From contig NZ_CP092415.1 of the NCBI RefSeq assembly GCF_023716465.1, positions 2,829,501 to 2,893,500 of the forward strand: DNA of 64,000 nt, in the 5' to 3' direction. This DNA comes from Flagellimonas marinaquae (GTDB taxonomy: Bacteria; Bacteroidota; Bacteroidia; Flavobacteriales; Flavobacteriaceae). The translations under genes and the position numbers were made by a program. Numbering within the stretch: position 1 is the stretch's first letter; every line of letters begins with the position of its first letter. The notes beneath the pieces were generated by a model. The model searched no databases. It saw nothing but the letters and a program-made list of their open reading frames with translations, and was not told the DNA's origin. Positions 53,697-62,906 of this stretch are shown one piece after another.

Positions 53697-54266
53697 ATGA
53701 ATATAGAACCAGATACATTAATAAGTTTGTTCCTAGGGATTGGTTTAGCGGCTTCCGTGGGCTTCCGTGTTTTTTTACCACTTTTTGCTCTAAGTTTTGC
53801 GGCATATTTAGGGGTATGGGAACTCAACGAAAGCTGGCAATGGATAGGTAGTCTAACAGCATTGATAACCTTGGGGGTTGCCACAATTGTAGAGATATTT
53901 GCCTATTTTATTCCATGGGTGGACAATGCCTTGGATAGTCTAGCCATACCTTTGGCAGGGATTGCAGGTACCGCAGTTGTAGTTTCTACTGCTGCCAATT
54001 TAGACCCTGTGGTCACTTGGTCTTTGGCTATTATTGCAGGTGGTGGGACCGCAACTATGATCAAAGGGGCAAATGCGGCCGGCAGACTGGCATCTAGCGG
54101 AACAACGGGAGGCTTGGCCAACCCATTGGTGTCCACGGTGGAGACCGGGACCGCCGTTGCAGTAAGTACTGCGTCGATCTTAGTGCCGCCCATAGCCGCC
54201 ATTCTTGTAATTATCATATTATTGATCATATTCAGGATCTACAGGAAGCTCAGACCCAAAAGATAA
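53697..54266 (+). CDS. DUF4126 membrane protein
   Basis: A protein of 189 residues with about five hydrophobic segments and repeated Gly/Ala motifs (LGIGLAASVGFRVFLPL, AGIAGTAVV, IIAGGGTATMIKG). It fits DUF4126, small membrane proteins of unknown function. It follows the helicase gene by 24 bases. Confidence 0.85.
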   Translation: MNIEPDTLISLFLGIGLAASVGFRVFLPLFALSFAAYLGVWELNESWQWIGSLTALITLGVATIVEIFAYFIPWVDNALDSLAIPLAGIAGTAVVVSTAANLDPVVTWSLAIIAGGGTATMIKGANAAGRLASSGTTGGLANPLVSTVETGTAVAVSTASILVPPIAAILVIIILLIIFRIYRKLRPKR

Positions 54267-54289
54267 CATCCAATCATATATAAATAGTA

Positions 54290-55018
54290 GTGAAAATAAT
54301 ATCAATGATACCCGCCCGCTATCAAGCATCAAGGTTTCCTGCAAAACTAATGCAGGACCTTGGGGGTAAGCCCGTAATTGTGCGCACATACGAAGCAGCT
54401 GTAAACACTGGTCTTTTTGATGAAGTATACGTTGTGACGGACAGCCCTATCATTTCTGAAGTGATAGAAAACATAGGCGGAAATGTGATCATGAGCAAAA
54501 AAACACATGAGAGTGGTAGCGATAGAATAGCGGAAGCCGTGGAGAATATGGAGGTGGACATTGTGATCAATGTGCAGGGAGACGAACCATTTATTGATGC
54601 AGATAGTTTGGCGAAGATCATAAAGGTCTTCAAAAATGATGAAGAAAAAGAAATCGACCTTGGCTCCTTGATGACACCCATTACGGATTGGGAAGAAATA
54701 TCCAACCCCAATACGGTTAAGGTAGTTGTGGACAATCAAGGTTTTGCGCTCTATTTTTCCCGTTCTCCCATTCCCTATCCAAGAGATAAGGAAGTGGATG
54801 CGACCTACTATAAACATAAAGGTGTGTACGTTTTTAGAAAAAGGGCGCTCATGGATTTTCAAAGGCTGAAAATGTTGCCCCTCGAGGCGAAAGAAAAAAT
54901 TGAGGCCATACGTTTTTTGGAGTATGGAAAAAAAATAAAAATGGTAGAAACCCACGTGACAGGCATCGAAATAGATACACCCGAAGATTTGGAAAGAGCT
55001 AGAAAGGTATGGAAGTAG
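54290..55018 (+). CDS. kdsB: CMP-Kdo synthetase (3-deoxy-manno-octulosonate cytidylyltransferase)
   Basis: A protein of 242 residues from GTG 54290. It begins [20 protein letters not shown] and includes [11 protein letters not shown] and the SRSPIPYPR loop. It activates Kdo (or an amino-Kdo variant) with CTP for lipopolysaccharide core synthesis. It overlaps the HAD gene by 10 bases. The KdnB-like gene two positions on raises the possibility that the sugar is 8-amino-Kdo. Confidence 0.96.
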   Translation: MKIISMIPARYQASRFPAKLMQDLGGKPVIVRTYEAAVNTGLFDEVYVVTDSPIISEVIENIGGNVIMSKKTHESGSDRIAEAVENMEVDIVINVQGDEPFIDADSLAKIIKVFKNDEEKEIDLGSLMTPITDWEEISNPNTVKVVVDNQGFALYFSRSPIPYPRDKEVDATYYKHKGVYVFRKRALMDFQRLKMLPLEAKEKIEAIRFLEYGKKIKMVETHVTGIEIDTPEDLERARKVWK

Positions 55019-55713
55019 ATTTCTCCAACATAAAAGTAATAGGATTTGATGCAGATGACACCCTTTGGGTAAACGAAACCTATTTTAGGGACACCGAAGA
55101 AAAATTTGCGGAACTATTGGACGGCTATGAGACCAAAAACAAGATAGACCAAGAACTGTTCAAGATGGAAATGGCCAACTTGGAAAGCTATGGCTACGGG
55201 ATAAAGGGGTTTATGCTCTCCATGATAGAATCCGCACTGGACCTCTCCAATAATAAAGTACCGCAACAGACCATTTCCGAGATTTTGAACCTTGGAAAAA
55301 AAATGATTGCACACCCGGTGGAATTGCTGGACGGAGTAGAGGAAGTGTTATCCAAATTGGCCGGAAAGTATAGGTTGATAGTACTTACCAAAGGAGATCT
55401 ATTGGACCAGGAACGAAAATTGGACAAGTCCGGCCTTTCCAAGTATTTTCATCATGTAGAAGTGCTAAGCGACAAAAAAGAAAATAATTATAGTAATTTG
55501 TTGGAACATTTGAATATAGATGTCAACGAATTTTTAATGATCGGAAATTCATTGAAATCAGATGTCCTTCCTATTCTCAATATAGGAGCAAAGGCCGTGC
55601 ACGTGCCTTTTCACACCACTTGGGCCCATGAGATGGTAGCCGAAGATGAAATGGTGAACAACCATCTCAAATTAAACAACATCAAAGATATTTTGAAGTA
55701 TTTGGATAATTAA
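55009..55713 (+). CDS. HAD-family hydrolase
   Basis: A protein of 234 residues with the HAD motifs GFDADDTLW (motif I), LTKGD (motif II) and the late MIGNSLKSD (motif IV). The length fits the YjjG or phosphoglycolate phosphatase-like class. The position between kdsB and the oxidase-like gene, with overlaps on both sides (10 and 1 bases), suggests it dephosphorylates an intermediate of the same Kdo-type pathway, for example in place of or in addition to KdsC. This is inference only. Confidence 0.88.
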   Translation: MEVDFSNIKVIGFDADDTLWVNETYFRDTEEKFAELLDGYETKNKIDQELFKMEMANLESYGYGIKGFMLSMIESALDLSNNKVPQQTISEILNLGKKMIAHPVELLDGVEEVLSKLAGKYRLIVLTKGDLLDQERKLDKSGLSKYFHHVEVLSDKKENNYSNLLEHLNIDVNEFLMIGNSLKSDVLPILNIGAKAVHVPFHTTWAHEMVAEDEMVNNHLKLNNIKDILKYLDN

Positions 55714-56840
55714 TGAAGACAGAGAACAACTTGAAAAATCAACAAACCTCATCGCCCCGTAAAACTATGTACAAGAACTTTCCAATGGTGCCGAAGGTAA
55801 TCTTTGGGGCGGGAAGCTTTTCGCAATTGGGAGATGTTTTGTTGCCCAAGCGAACAAGTTCGGAAGCACCGTTTATATTTTTGGTCGACGATTATTTCGA
55901 AAATAGTGAGTTCCTGTCAACTTTGCCCCTGTTGTTCAACGACGAGGTTATATTTATTTCTGCAGAAGAAGAACCCAAAACCGCTCAAGTTGATGCGTTG
56001 GTTTCCCAAATACGTCAAAAATATGAAGAGGCGCCCTCCGGTATAATCGGTATAGGCGGAGGTACCCTTTTGGATTTGGCAAAAGCCGTTTCCATACTAC
56101 TGAACAACAAAGGATTGGCCAAAGATTACCAAGGATGGGATTTGGTGGGCCACCCCGCACTTTATCATGTTGGGATACCTACCATTAGCGGGACCGGAGC
56201 AGAAGTGTCCCGAACCACAGTATTGCTGGGACCGGAAAAAAAACTGGGGATAAATTCAGACTATACAACCTTCGACCAAGTTATTTTAGATCCGGATTTC
56301 ACCAAAAGTGTTCCCAAGGAGCAATGGTTTTATACGGGAATGGATTGTTTTATTCACTGTGTGGAATCTTTGACCGGAACATATTTAAACGCCTTTAGCC
56401 AAAGTTATGGGGAAAAGGCCATGGAACTTTGTCTGGAAGTGTACCTGAACGACATTCCCTCCGAAGAATCAAGGGATAAATTAATGATGGCATCTTGGCA
56501 TGGGGGAATGAGTATTGCCTACTCTCAAGTAGGTGTTGCGCATGCCATGAGCTACGGACTTTCTTATTTATTGGGGGTTAAGCACGGTATAGGGAACTGT
56601 TTGGTTTTCCAGCATCTGGAGGAATTTTATTCGGAAGGGGTACAACTGTTCAATAAAATGATGGATAAACACAATATTACACTGCCACAAGGTGTTTGCG
56701 CCGACCTTACCCAAAACGATTTTGATGTGATGGTGAATGTTGCGATGGGATTGGAACCCCTTTGGGAAAATGCTCTGGGCAAGAATTGGAAAAACATCAT
56801 GACCCCGGAACGGTTACGGGCATTGTATCAAAAAATCTAA
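55713..56840 (+). CDS. kdnB: Iron-containing alcohol dehydrogenase, Kdo 8-oxidase (KdnB)-like
   Basis: A protein of 375 residues starting at ATG 55713, overlapping the HAD stop by one base (TAATG); a second start is the Met at residue 19. The nucleotide site GIGGGTLLDLAKA, the GTGAEVSRTTVL segment, and the metal ligands Asp and His in YTGMDCFIH plus the later GVAHAMSYGL and GVKHGIGN histidines mark the family. I recall KdnB of Shewanella as the closest characterised type, which oxidises Kdo at C8 before KdnA adds an amino group. No KdnA-type aminotransferase is in the window, so the specific function is tentative. Confidence 0.6.
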   Translation: MKTENNLKNQQTSSPRKTMYKNFPMVPKVIFGAGSFSQLGDVLLPKRTSSEAPFIFLVDDYFENSEFLSTLPLLFNDEVIFISAEEEPKTAQVDALVSQIRQKYEEAPSGIIGIGGGTLLDLAKAVSILLNNKGLAKDYQGWDLVGHPALYHVGIPTISGTGAEVSRTTVLLGPEKKLGINSDYTTFDQVILDPDFTKSVPKEQWFYTGMDCFIHCVESLTGTYLNAFSQSYGEKAMELCLEVYLNDIPSEESRDKLMMASWHGGMSIAYSQVGVAHAMSYGLSYLLGVKHGIGNCLVFQHLEEFYSEGVQLFNKMMDKHNITLPQGVCADLTQNDFDVMVNVAMGLEPLWENALGKNWKNIMTPERLRALYQKI

Positions 56841-56873
56841 AATTTGTTCCGGATCTGATTATGGACAAATAAC

Positions 56874-57422
56874 ATGAAGCCCATGCAAAGGCTTGCCAAA
56901 TTCATATATTTTAAAATTTTGGGATGGAAACTCAACGGTTCTTTTCCCCAAGTGGATAAATGCGTTGTAATTGTGGTTCCACATACCCATTGGTTGGATT
57001 TCTTTTTGGGCTTGTTGATCAGAAAGGTAATAAACCAAGAAATCAATTATATCGGAAAAAAGAGTCTGTTCAAACCGCCCTTCGGATGGTTTTTTAGGTG
57101 GACCGGAGGTGCGCCGGTAGATCGTTCCAAAAATTCCAATACCGTGGATAGCATTGTTCAGGTTTTTAATGAACGAAAGGTCTTCAGGTTTGCACTGGCA
57201 CCGGAGGGCACACGAAAAAAAGTCGCCCATTTAAAAACCGGATTTTATCATATTGCAAAAAAGGCCAAGGTACCTATTGTAATGGTTGCCTTTGACTTTG
57301 GAAAAAAGGAAATCAAAATAGGTCGACCATTTTTTACGACTACTTATCAAGAAAAGGATTTCGATAAAATTCACGCCTTCTACCAAGGCGTAACAGGAAA
57401 AGTACGCGAATATAGCTTTTAA
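56874..57422 (+). CDS. 1-acyl-glycerol-3-phosphate acyltransferase-like protein
   Basis: A protein of 182 residues with the acyltransferase motifs HTHWLD (H-x4-D) and APEGTR. It is shorter than PlsC and lacks a clear N-terminal membrane segment. It may acylate glycerolipids or transfer an acyl chain elsewhere in envelope synthesis. It follows the kdnB-like gene by 33 bases. Confidence 0.85.
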   Translation: MKPMQRLAKFIYFKILGWKLNGSFPQVDKCVVIVVPHTHWLDFFLGLLIRKVINQEINYIGKKSLFKPPFGWFFRWTGGAPVDRSKNSNTVDSIVQVFNERKVFRFALAPEGTRKKVAHLKTGFYHIAKKAKVPIVMVAFDFGKKEIKIGRPFFTTTYQEKDFDKIHAFYQGVTGKVREYSF

Positions 57423-57588
57423 GTGCCCTGTATCCCTATTTTATAATCATCATCATTAAATAGGCGGTTCCACTACTTAAATCGAGAAAAGATTTTTGAT
57501 GGTAACACTAGCCGAAGATAGCTTGGGTCGAGGGTGGACTTAGACGCCGAAATATCTTATATTTAGGCAACTAATAACCAATCAAATT

Positions 57589-59709
57589 ATGATTCAAAAA
57601 AACTCAACTAAAAATTGCTTTAAACTATTTGTAGCGGCCAGTTTAATGTCCACTTCAATTATTTCGGCACAAGACTGGCAAGGATATACACCAGCCTCAT
57701 TACAGGAGCAAGAAAAATTGGAGGAGACCTTTAAAAGCCAAGTGGATTATCCAAAATTTAGGGAACATCTAAAAACATTAACGGAACGGCCCCACGTAGC
57801 AGGAACAGCTGCCAATGAGAAAGTTGCGGCATACATGGCGGGTGTGATGGAAAATGCGGGAATGGACGTAAAATTATATCCCTATGATATTTACATGACC
57901 ACAACAGGTGGAAGTTCCGCGGTGGAATTGGTGACACCGTTGCGTATGCCACTAAATCAACAAGAGGATATCTTGGCAGAGGACAAGTTTTCCTCGGATC
58001 CTACCTTGGAAAAGGGATGGAACGCCTATTCCGGTAGTGGCGATGTTACTTCTACCGTAGTATATGCCAATTATGGAACCAAAGAGGATTTTGAAAAGTT
58101 GGAGGAGATGGGGGTCAATGTAAAGGGCAAAATTGTTATTGCCCGTTACGGTCGTAATTTCCGCGGTTACAAGGCCAAGATTGCCGAACAGTACGGTGCT
58201 GCAGGACTTATTATGTACACCGACCCAGAAGATAGTGGTTACATGAAAGGCCTTGTATACCCCAACGGACATAATTATAACGAGAGCGGCATTCAGAGGG
58301 GCTCCGTGCTGACATTGGATTATCAGGGCGATCCTTTGACCCCATTTGAACCTGCATTGCCATTGGATGGCAAAAAGAAGGTCGATCGGTTGGACCCCTC
58401 CGAAACGGATTTGCATACCATTCCGGTGTTGCCATTGCCCTATGGTTCGGCAAAGGAAATATTGGGCAGGATGCAGGGAAAACCTGTTCCCAATGCTTGG
58501 CAGGGAGGATTGCCCTTTACATATAGGTTAGAAGGGGGAGATGGGCTCACGGTACGTGTAAAAGTAGATCAGCCCAAAGAGTTTGTTCGAGTGAGCAATG
58601 TGGTAGGTACTTTTAAAGGAACGGAATACCCGGACGAGTGGATTATTCTTGGTTGCCATTACGATGCTTGGGCTTTTGGCGCTACAGATCCTAACAGTGG
58701 TACGGCCATGCTGTTGGGCTTGAGCGAATCCATTGGTAAACTTGTTAAAAAAGGTATGGGCCCCAAAAGATCCATTCTTATTGCCCATTGGGATGCGGAA
58801 GAGCATGGAGTGATCGGATCATCGGAATGGGTAGAACAATTAAGGGACGAACTTGGTGCTAAAGCTGTAGCCTATCTCAATTTTGACGGTGGTGTTTCCG
58901 GTAAAAATTTCGGGGCCTCATCTTCTCCGACATTAAAGAATCTGGTTACCCAAATGTCCAAAAAAGTAAATTATCCCTACACTGATAAAACACTCTATGA
59001 TCAATGGAGGGGCGATAAAGAGGAGCCTCGTATTGGAAACTTGGGAGGAGGTTCCGATCATATCGGATTTTATATGCACGTAGGTGTTCCATCCGTTAGT
59101 GGAGGAGCAGGAGGACCAACACTTTATCACACGAATTACGATAGTTTTCACTATTATAAAACCTTTGCAGATCCAGAATTTAAAATGGGAGGTACCATAG
59201 AGCAGTTCGCAGGTTTAATGGCTCTGAGGTTGGCCAATGCAGAAGTTATTCCGTATGACGTGAAAAGATATTCCACTGATTTAAAAGGACATTTTGCCAA
59301 CGCTGTTAAAAAGATCAAGGCATTCGATACAGAATTTAAGGGCTTCGATAAAGTTGAAGCATCTATTAAGGTGTTGGATAATAACACTGAAATTTTGAAC
59401 AAAGCCCTATCCGATGTTTTGGCATCCGGTACGTTGTCCAAAAAAGAAATTAAAAGTATCAACAAGCAATTGTTGGCTTTGGAAAAAAGCTTTATTGATG
59501 AAAAGGGCATGTACTATGGCTCTTGGTTTAAGTCGATATATGCATCCACGGACCCTTTTAGTGGCTACGCATCCTGGATGTTACCAGGTTTGGAATATGA
59601 GATTTCCTTGACTTCTTCCGAAAGGTTGGAAGAGTGGGACGAGCGCTATGCCGCTGCCATACAATCTTTGGCCGATAAGATTCTTAAATTGGCACAGAGC
59701 ATCTCGTAG
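57589..59709 (+). CDS. Secreted M28 metallopeptidase, glutamate carboxypeptidase II-like
   Basis: A protein of 706 residues with a signal peptide ending IISAQ (about residue 26). A PA domain (about 115-270: GKIVIARYGRNFRGYKAKIAEQYGA) precedes the M28 zinc domain: LGCHYDAWAFGATDPNSG (His and Asp ligands), HWDAEEHGVIGSSEW (Glu residues), LNFDG, and GGSDHIGFYMHVGVP. The C-terminal helical dimerisation domain (about 590-706) completes the transferrin-receptor/GCPII layout. It would remove terminal residues such as glutamate from peptides in the periplasm or at the surface. Confidence 0.94.
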   Translation: MIQKNSTKNCFKLFVAASLMSTSIISAQDWQGYTPASLQEQEKLEETFKSQVDYPKFREHLKTLTERPHVAGTAANEKVAAYMAGVMENAGMDVKLYPYDIYMTTTGGSSAVELVTPLRMPLNQQEDILAEDKFSSDPTLEKGWNAYSGSGDVTSTVVYANYGTKEDFEKLEEMGVNVKGKIVIARYGRNFRGYKAKIAEQYGAAGLIMYTDPEDSGYMKGLVYPNGHNYNESGIQRGSVLTLDYQGDPLTPFEPALPLDGKKKVDRLDPSETDLHTIPVLPLPYGSAKEILGRMQGKPVPNAWQGGLPFTYRLEGGDGLTVRVKVDQPKEFVRVSNVVGTFKGTEYPDEWIILGCHYDAWAFGATDPNSGTAMLLGLSESIGKLVKKGMGPKRSILIAHWDAEEHGVIGSSEWVEQLRDELGAKAVAYLNFDGGVSGKNFGASSSPTLKNLVTQMSKKVNYPYTDKTLYDQWRGDKEEPRIGNLGGGSDHIGFYMHVGVPSVSGGAGGPTLYHTNYDSFHYYKTFADPEFKMGGTIEQFAGLMALRLANAEVIPYDVKRYSTDLKGHFANAVKKIKAFDTEFKGFDKVEASIKVLDNNTEILNKALSDVLASGTLSKKEIKSINKQLLALEKSFIDEKGMYYGSWFKSIYASTDPFSGYASWMLPGLEYEISLTSSERLEEWDERYAAAIQSLADKILKLAQSIS

Positions 59710-59731
59710 TTGAACACCTTTGTACATACTA

Positions 59732-59768
59732 AATAGGGCGCGATTTTAATCGCGCCCTATTGCTTTTA
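59732..59768. terminator. Bidirectional terminator between peptidase and yebC
   Basis: ATAGGGCGCGATT and AATCGCGCCCTAT form a perfect 13-base stem, with TGCTTTT on the plus strand side and ATTTAGT on the minus side. It serves the two convergent genes. Confidence 0.8.
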
Positions 59769-59781
59769 AGATGTTTGGAAT

Positions 59782-60492
59782 TTATTCCTTCATGCTGTGG
59801 AACACGTTCTGTACATCGTCGTCTTCCTCGATTTTTTCCAAAAGCTTTTCCACATCTGCCGCTTCTTCTTCGTTAAGTTCTTTGGTTACTTGCGGAATAC
59901 GGTCGAATCCGGAGGAAATTATTTCTATCTCGCGCGATTCCAATTCTTTTTGAATGGCTCCAAAGTTTTCGAAAGGTGCATAAATGTGGATACCATCTTC
60001 GTCCACAAACACTTCCTCAGCACCAAAATCGATCATTTCGAGTTCCAATTCTTCCGGGTCAAGTCCTTCGGACTTTATGGTAAAGTTACAAGTATGGTCG
60101 AACATAAACTCAACAGAGCCAGATGTACCCAAACTTCCGTTACATTTATTAAAATAACTGCGGATATTGGCCACGGTTCTGGTATTGTTGTCGGTTGCGG
60201 TCTCGATCAAAATGGCAATTCCATGTGGGGCATACCCTTCAAAAAGGACCTCTTTGTAATCTCCTTGGTTTTTATCGGAAGCTCTTTTGATTGCTCTTTC
60301 AATGTTGTCCTTTGGCATGTTTACTGCCTTGGCATTCTGAATTACGGCACGGAGCTTTGCATTGGCATCGGGGTCGGGGCCACCTTCCTTAACGGCCATT
60401 ACAATATCTTTACCAATTCTGGTAAACGCTTTGGACATGGCTGCCCAACGTTTCATTTTTCGTGCTTTTCTAAACTCGAACGCTCTTCCCAT
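59782..60492 (-). CDS. yebC: YebC/PmpR-family protein
   Basis: A protein of 236 residues. It begins MGRAFEFRKARKMKRWAAMSK and includes the A-x-A-x-N-M-P-K-D-N-I-E-R segment and GYAPHGIAILIETATDNNTRTV. This family was long called a transcription regulator; recent work links members to translation of polyproline stretches. Family assignment is clear, role is not. An open frame of 238 codons on the opposite strand is its shadow. Confidence 0.95.
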   Translation of the reverse strand: MGRAFEFRKARKMKRWAAMSKAFTRIGKDIVMAVKEGGPDPDANAKLRAVIQNAKAVNMPKDNIERAIKRASDKNQGDYKEVLFEGYAPHGIAILIETATDNNTRTVANIRSYFNKCNGSLGTSGSVEFMFDHTCNFTIKSEGLDPEELELEMIDFGAEEVFVDEDGIHIYAPFENFGAIQKELESREIEIISSGFDRIPQVTKELNEEEAADVEKLLEKIEEDDDVQNVFHSMKE

Positions 60493-60563
60493 AAAATCTT
60501 AAATTCTGGATGAGGGCAAATTTAACAAAAAATGCCCCTTTGTCAAGTTGATTGCTTTCAACT

Positions 60564-60845
60564 TTATCTTACAATTTTTTCGATGGTTAGGGCCAGGTCA
60601 ATATCCTTTCGGGTAATTCCGTTCGCATCGTGTGTGCTGAGCTTTATCGTAAGGGAGTTATACACATTTTCCCAGTTGGGATGATGGTTTTTTGCTTCGC
60701 ATTCAAAAGCAATTCTTGTCATTACGGCAAAAGCCTCTTTAAAATCGGTAAAAGTGAATGCTTTTGTGATCGTTCCATTTTCCAAGATCCATCCCGGTAA
60801 ATCTTTCAAAGCCAGTTCAATTTCGTTTTGGTCCATTGTTTTCAT
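60564..60845 (-). CDS. phhB: 4a-hydroxytetrahydrobiopterin dehydratase
   Basis: A protein of 93 residues (or 90 from the Met at 60836). The active-site pattern AKNHHPNWENVYN and HDANGITRKDIDLA is that of pterin carbinolamine dehydratase (PCD/DCoH). It recycles the pterin cofactor of aromatic amino acid hydroxylases. No hydroxylase gene is in the window. Confidence 0.95.
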   Translation of the reverse strand: MKTMDQNEIELALKDLPGWILENGTITKAFTFTDFKEAFAVMTRIAFECEAKNHHPNWENVYNSLTIKLSTHDANGITRKDIDLALTIEKIVR

Positions 60846-60890
60846 ATTCGGATTTTAGAAAAGATAGCGAATAAAACCACCAAAAGAAAA

Positions 60891-61709
60891 CTAGACCGGT
60901 AAATGATGATCGATAATCTCTTGGCAACTAATACGAAGATTTTTGGGAAGGATATTCTCTTTGGGCAAGGCCGCCAGATAACGATCTTCGTTAGTGGTGT
61001 ACACCCTTTTGTAAACAGGGTGGTAATTTCCCAAATGCGCTATGACCTCTTTAATGAATTCCTCGTGCTGGATGAGGTCGTTACTGCCCAAATGGAAGAT
61101 GCCTGTTTTGTTCCTGTTGATGAGGTAATGGATTTGTTGGGTAAGCCTATCGTCGTTGGTAACATTAATGATCAGGTTCGGAAACACCTCTATGGGCTCT
61201 TTGCTGTCCAAATGCTCCTTGAGCTCCTTTATCCTGGGCGAAGTGTTTCCAAAAACCATAGGGACCCTTAGAATTGCCGCTTTTCCTTTGGGCAATCGCA
61301 TGATCATATTCTCTATTTTGATTTTTAATCGCCCATATACACTTAGGGACAGGGTTTTATCATTTTCATAGGATGGGAATTTACTGTAGGCATCGAATAC
61401 ATTGGCGGAGGAGATAAAATATAGTTTGGCATCAGATTTCACCAAATATTCCATAAGATGCTGATGTGCCTGAATCTGGGCCGGAAAATTACCGCGTAGG
61501 GCAGATACTATAACATGGGGGCGTACACGCTCCAGTATCTGAAAAATATCATCTTCCTCGAGGTCATATCTCAAAAACTGTTTATTTGTGGCAAAGGCAC
61601 TATTGGTGTAATAGGTGCCATAAGTATCAAAATAGGAGCAGAGTTCTTTGTAAATAGCATTGCCTACAAATCCACTCGCTCCTAGTATCAATATCTTTTT
61701 TTTATCCAA
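60891..61709 (-). CDS. NAD(P)-dependent epimerase/reductase, RmlD-like
   Basis: A protein of 272 residues from TTG 61709. It has the Rossmann GASGFVGNAIYKEL, an SSANVFDAY (Ser active-site segment) and the Y-x3-K equivalent YGRLKIKIENM. It resembles dTDP-4-dehydrorhamnose reductase and other SDR extended members acting on nucleotide sugars. It starts 7 bases after the gcvT stop on the same strand. The specific substrate is not determinable. Confidence 0.85.
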   Translation of the reverse strand: MDKKKILILGASGFVGNAIYKELCSYFDTYGTYYTNSAFATNKQFLRYDLEEDDIFQILERVRPHVIVSALRGNFPAQIQAHQHLMEYLVKSDAKLYFISSANVFDAYSKFPSYENDKTLSLSVYGRLKIKIENMIMRLPKGKAAILRVPMVFGNTSPRIKELKEHLDSKEPIEVFPNLIINVTNDDRLTQQIHYLINRNKTGIFHLGSNDLIQHEEFIKEVIAHLGNYHPVYKRVYTTNEDRYLAALPKENILPKNLRISCQEIIDHHLPV

Positions 61710-61716
61710 AAGCTGC

Positions 61717-62805
61717 TTACGTATTTTTATAGAATGGTAGTTTTACAATGGTGGCCGGTACCTTGTTAATTCTAATCTGGATGAACACTTTACTGTCCAA
61801 TGCAGCATTCTCTTTTACTACATAGCCCAGACCTATTCCTTTAGAAAGGGAAGGGGACATGGTTCCCGAGGTTACTTTTCCTATTTGTTTGCCATCCGCA
61901 TCCAATATAGGGTATCCCGCTCTTGGTATGCCACGTTCTTCCATTTGAAAAGCTACCAGTTTTCGTTTTGATCCTGTTGTTTTTTCTATGGAAAGATTTT
62001 CGCTGTTCACAAACGCTTTGGTAAACTTGGTTATCCACCCCAATCCGGCTTCAAAAGGAGAAGTGGTATCGTCGATATCGTTTCCGTAAAGACAATAGCC
62101 CATTTCCAAGCGCAGGGTATCTCGTGCTGCCAAACCGATGGGTTTTATACCAAAATCGGCACCCGCCTCCAAAACTTTGTCCCAAACTTGTTTTACTTCG
62201 GAATTCTTGCAATAAATTTCAAATCCGCCGGAGCCGGTATATCCCGTGGCCGATATGATAACATGCTCAACACCGGCAAAATCACCTACAACAAAGTTGT
62301 AGAATTTAATGGCAGAAAGATCCACAGATGTCAACGATTGCATAGCTTCCACTGCTTTTGGTCCTTGGATGGCCAACAGGGAATAATCGTCGGATATATT
62401 TCGCATTTCGGCTCCTATGGCCTCATTGTATTTGGAGATATGGTTCCAATCTTTCTCAATATTTGCTGCATTCACCACCAAAAGGTAGGTTTCTTCTTTG
62501 ATCCTATAGATAATAAGGTCATCCACAATCCCACCGGTTTCGTTGGGCATACAACTATATTGTGCTTTGCCCACGGTCAATTTTGAAGCGTCGTTGGTGG
62601 ATACTTTTTGGATCAGTTCCAATGCCTTTGGTCCTTCTATTAAAAACTCACCCATATGCGACACGTCGAACACCCCGACAGCTTTGCGTACAGTTTCGTG
62701 TTCAATGTTCACACCCTCGTAAGAAACGGGCATATTGTAACCCGCAAAAGGTACCATTTTGGCTCCAAGGGCCTCGTGCGTTTTGGTAAGAGCAGTCTGT
62801 TTCAT
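61717..62805 (-). CDS. gcvT: Aminomethyltransferase (glycine cleavage T protein)
   Basis: A protein of 362 residues. It begins [28 protein letters not shown] and has the folate-binding [16 protein letters not shown], and [11 protein letters not shown]. It transfers the methylene group from the lipoyl-bound aminomethyl of the H protein to tetrahydrofolate. No other gcv gene is in view. No glycine riboswitch-like element was recognised upstream. Confidence 0.96.
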   Translation of the reverse strand: MKQTALTKTHEALGAKMVPFAGYNMPVSYEGVNIEHETVRKAVGVFDVSHMGEFLIEGPKALELIQKVSTNDASKLTVGKAQYSCMPNETGGIVDDLIIYRIKEETYLLVVNAANIEKDWNHISKYNEAIGAEMRNISDDYSLLAIQGPKAVEAMQSLTSVDLSAIKFYNFVVGDFAGVEHVIISATGYTGSGGFEIYCKNSEVKQVWDKVLEAGADFGIKPIGLAARDTLRLEMGYCLYGNDIDDTTSPFEAGLGWITKFTKAFVNSENLSIEKTTGSKRKLVAFQMEERGIPRAGYPILDADGKQIGKVTSGTMSPSLSKGIGLGYVVKENAALDSKVFIQIRINKVPATIVKLPFYKNT

Positions 62806-62906
62806 TCCTTCTGGTTTTGTAGCAAATTTATCGATTTCGTTGCAGATGGAACTTTTTCCAAAAGAATGTTTTGAACAGCCTTTTGTTAAAATGTGATATA
62901 AAAATG

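Noticed and set aside
54347..54955. 202-codon open frame antisense to kdsB
   Set aside because: Composition (Phe, His, Tyr rich) is typical of a shadow frame, while kdsB is certain on the other strand.
59797..60513. 238-codon open frame antisense to yebC
   Set aside because: It is a shadow of yebC: rich in Phe and Cys as expected for the reverse of a coding strand, with no domain seen.
62806..62906. Glycine riboswitch before gcvT
   Set aside because: The 100 bases upstream show no conserved riboswitch core.
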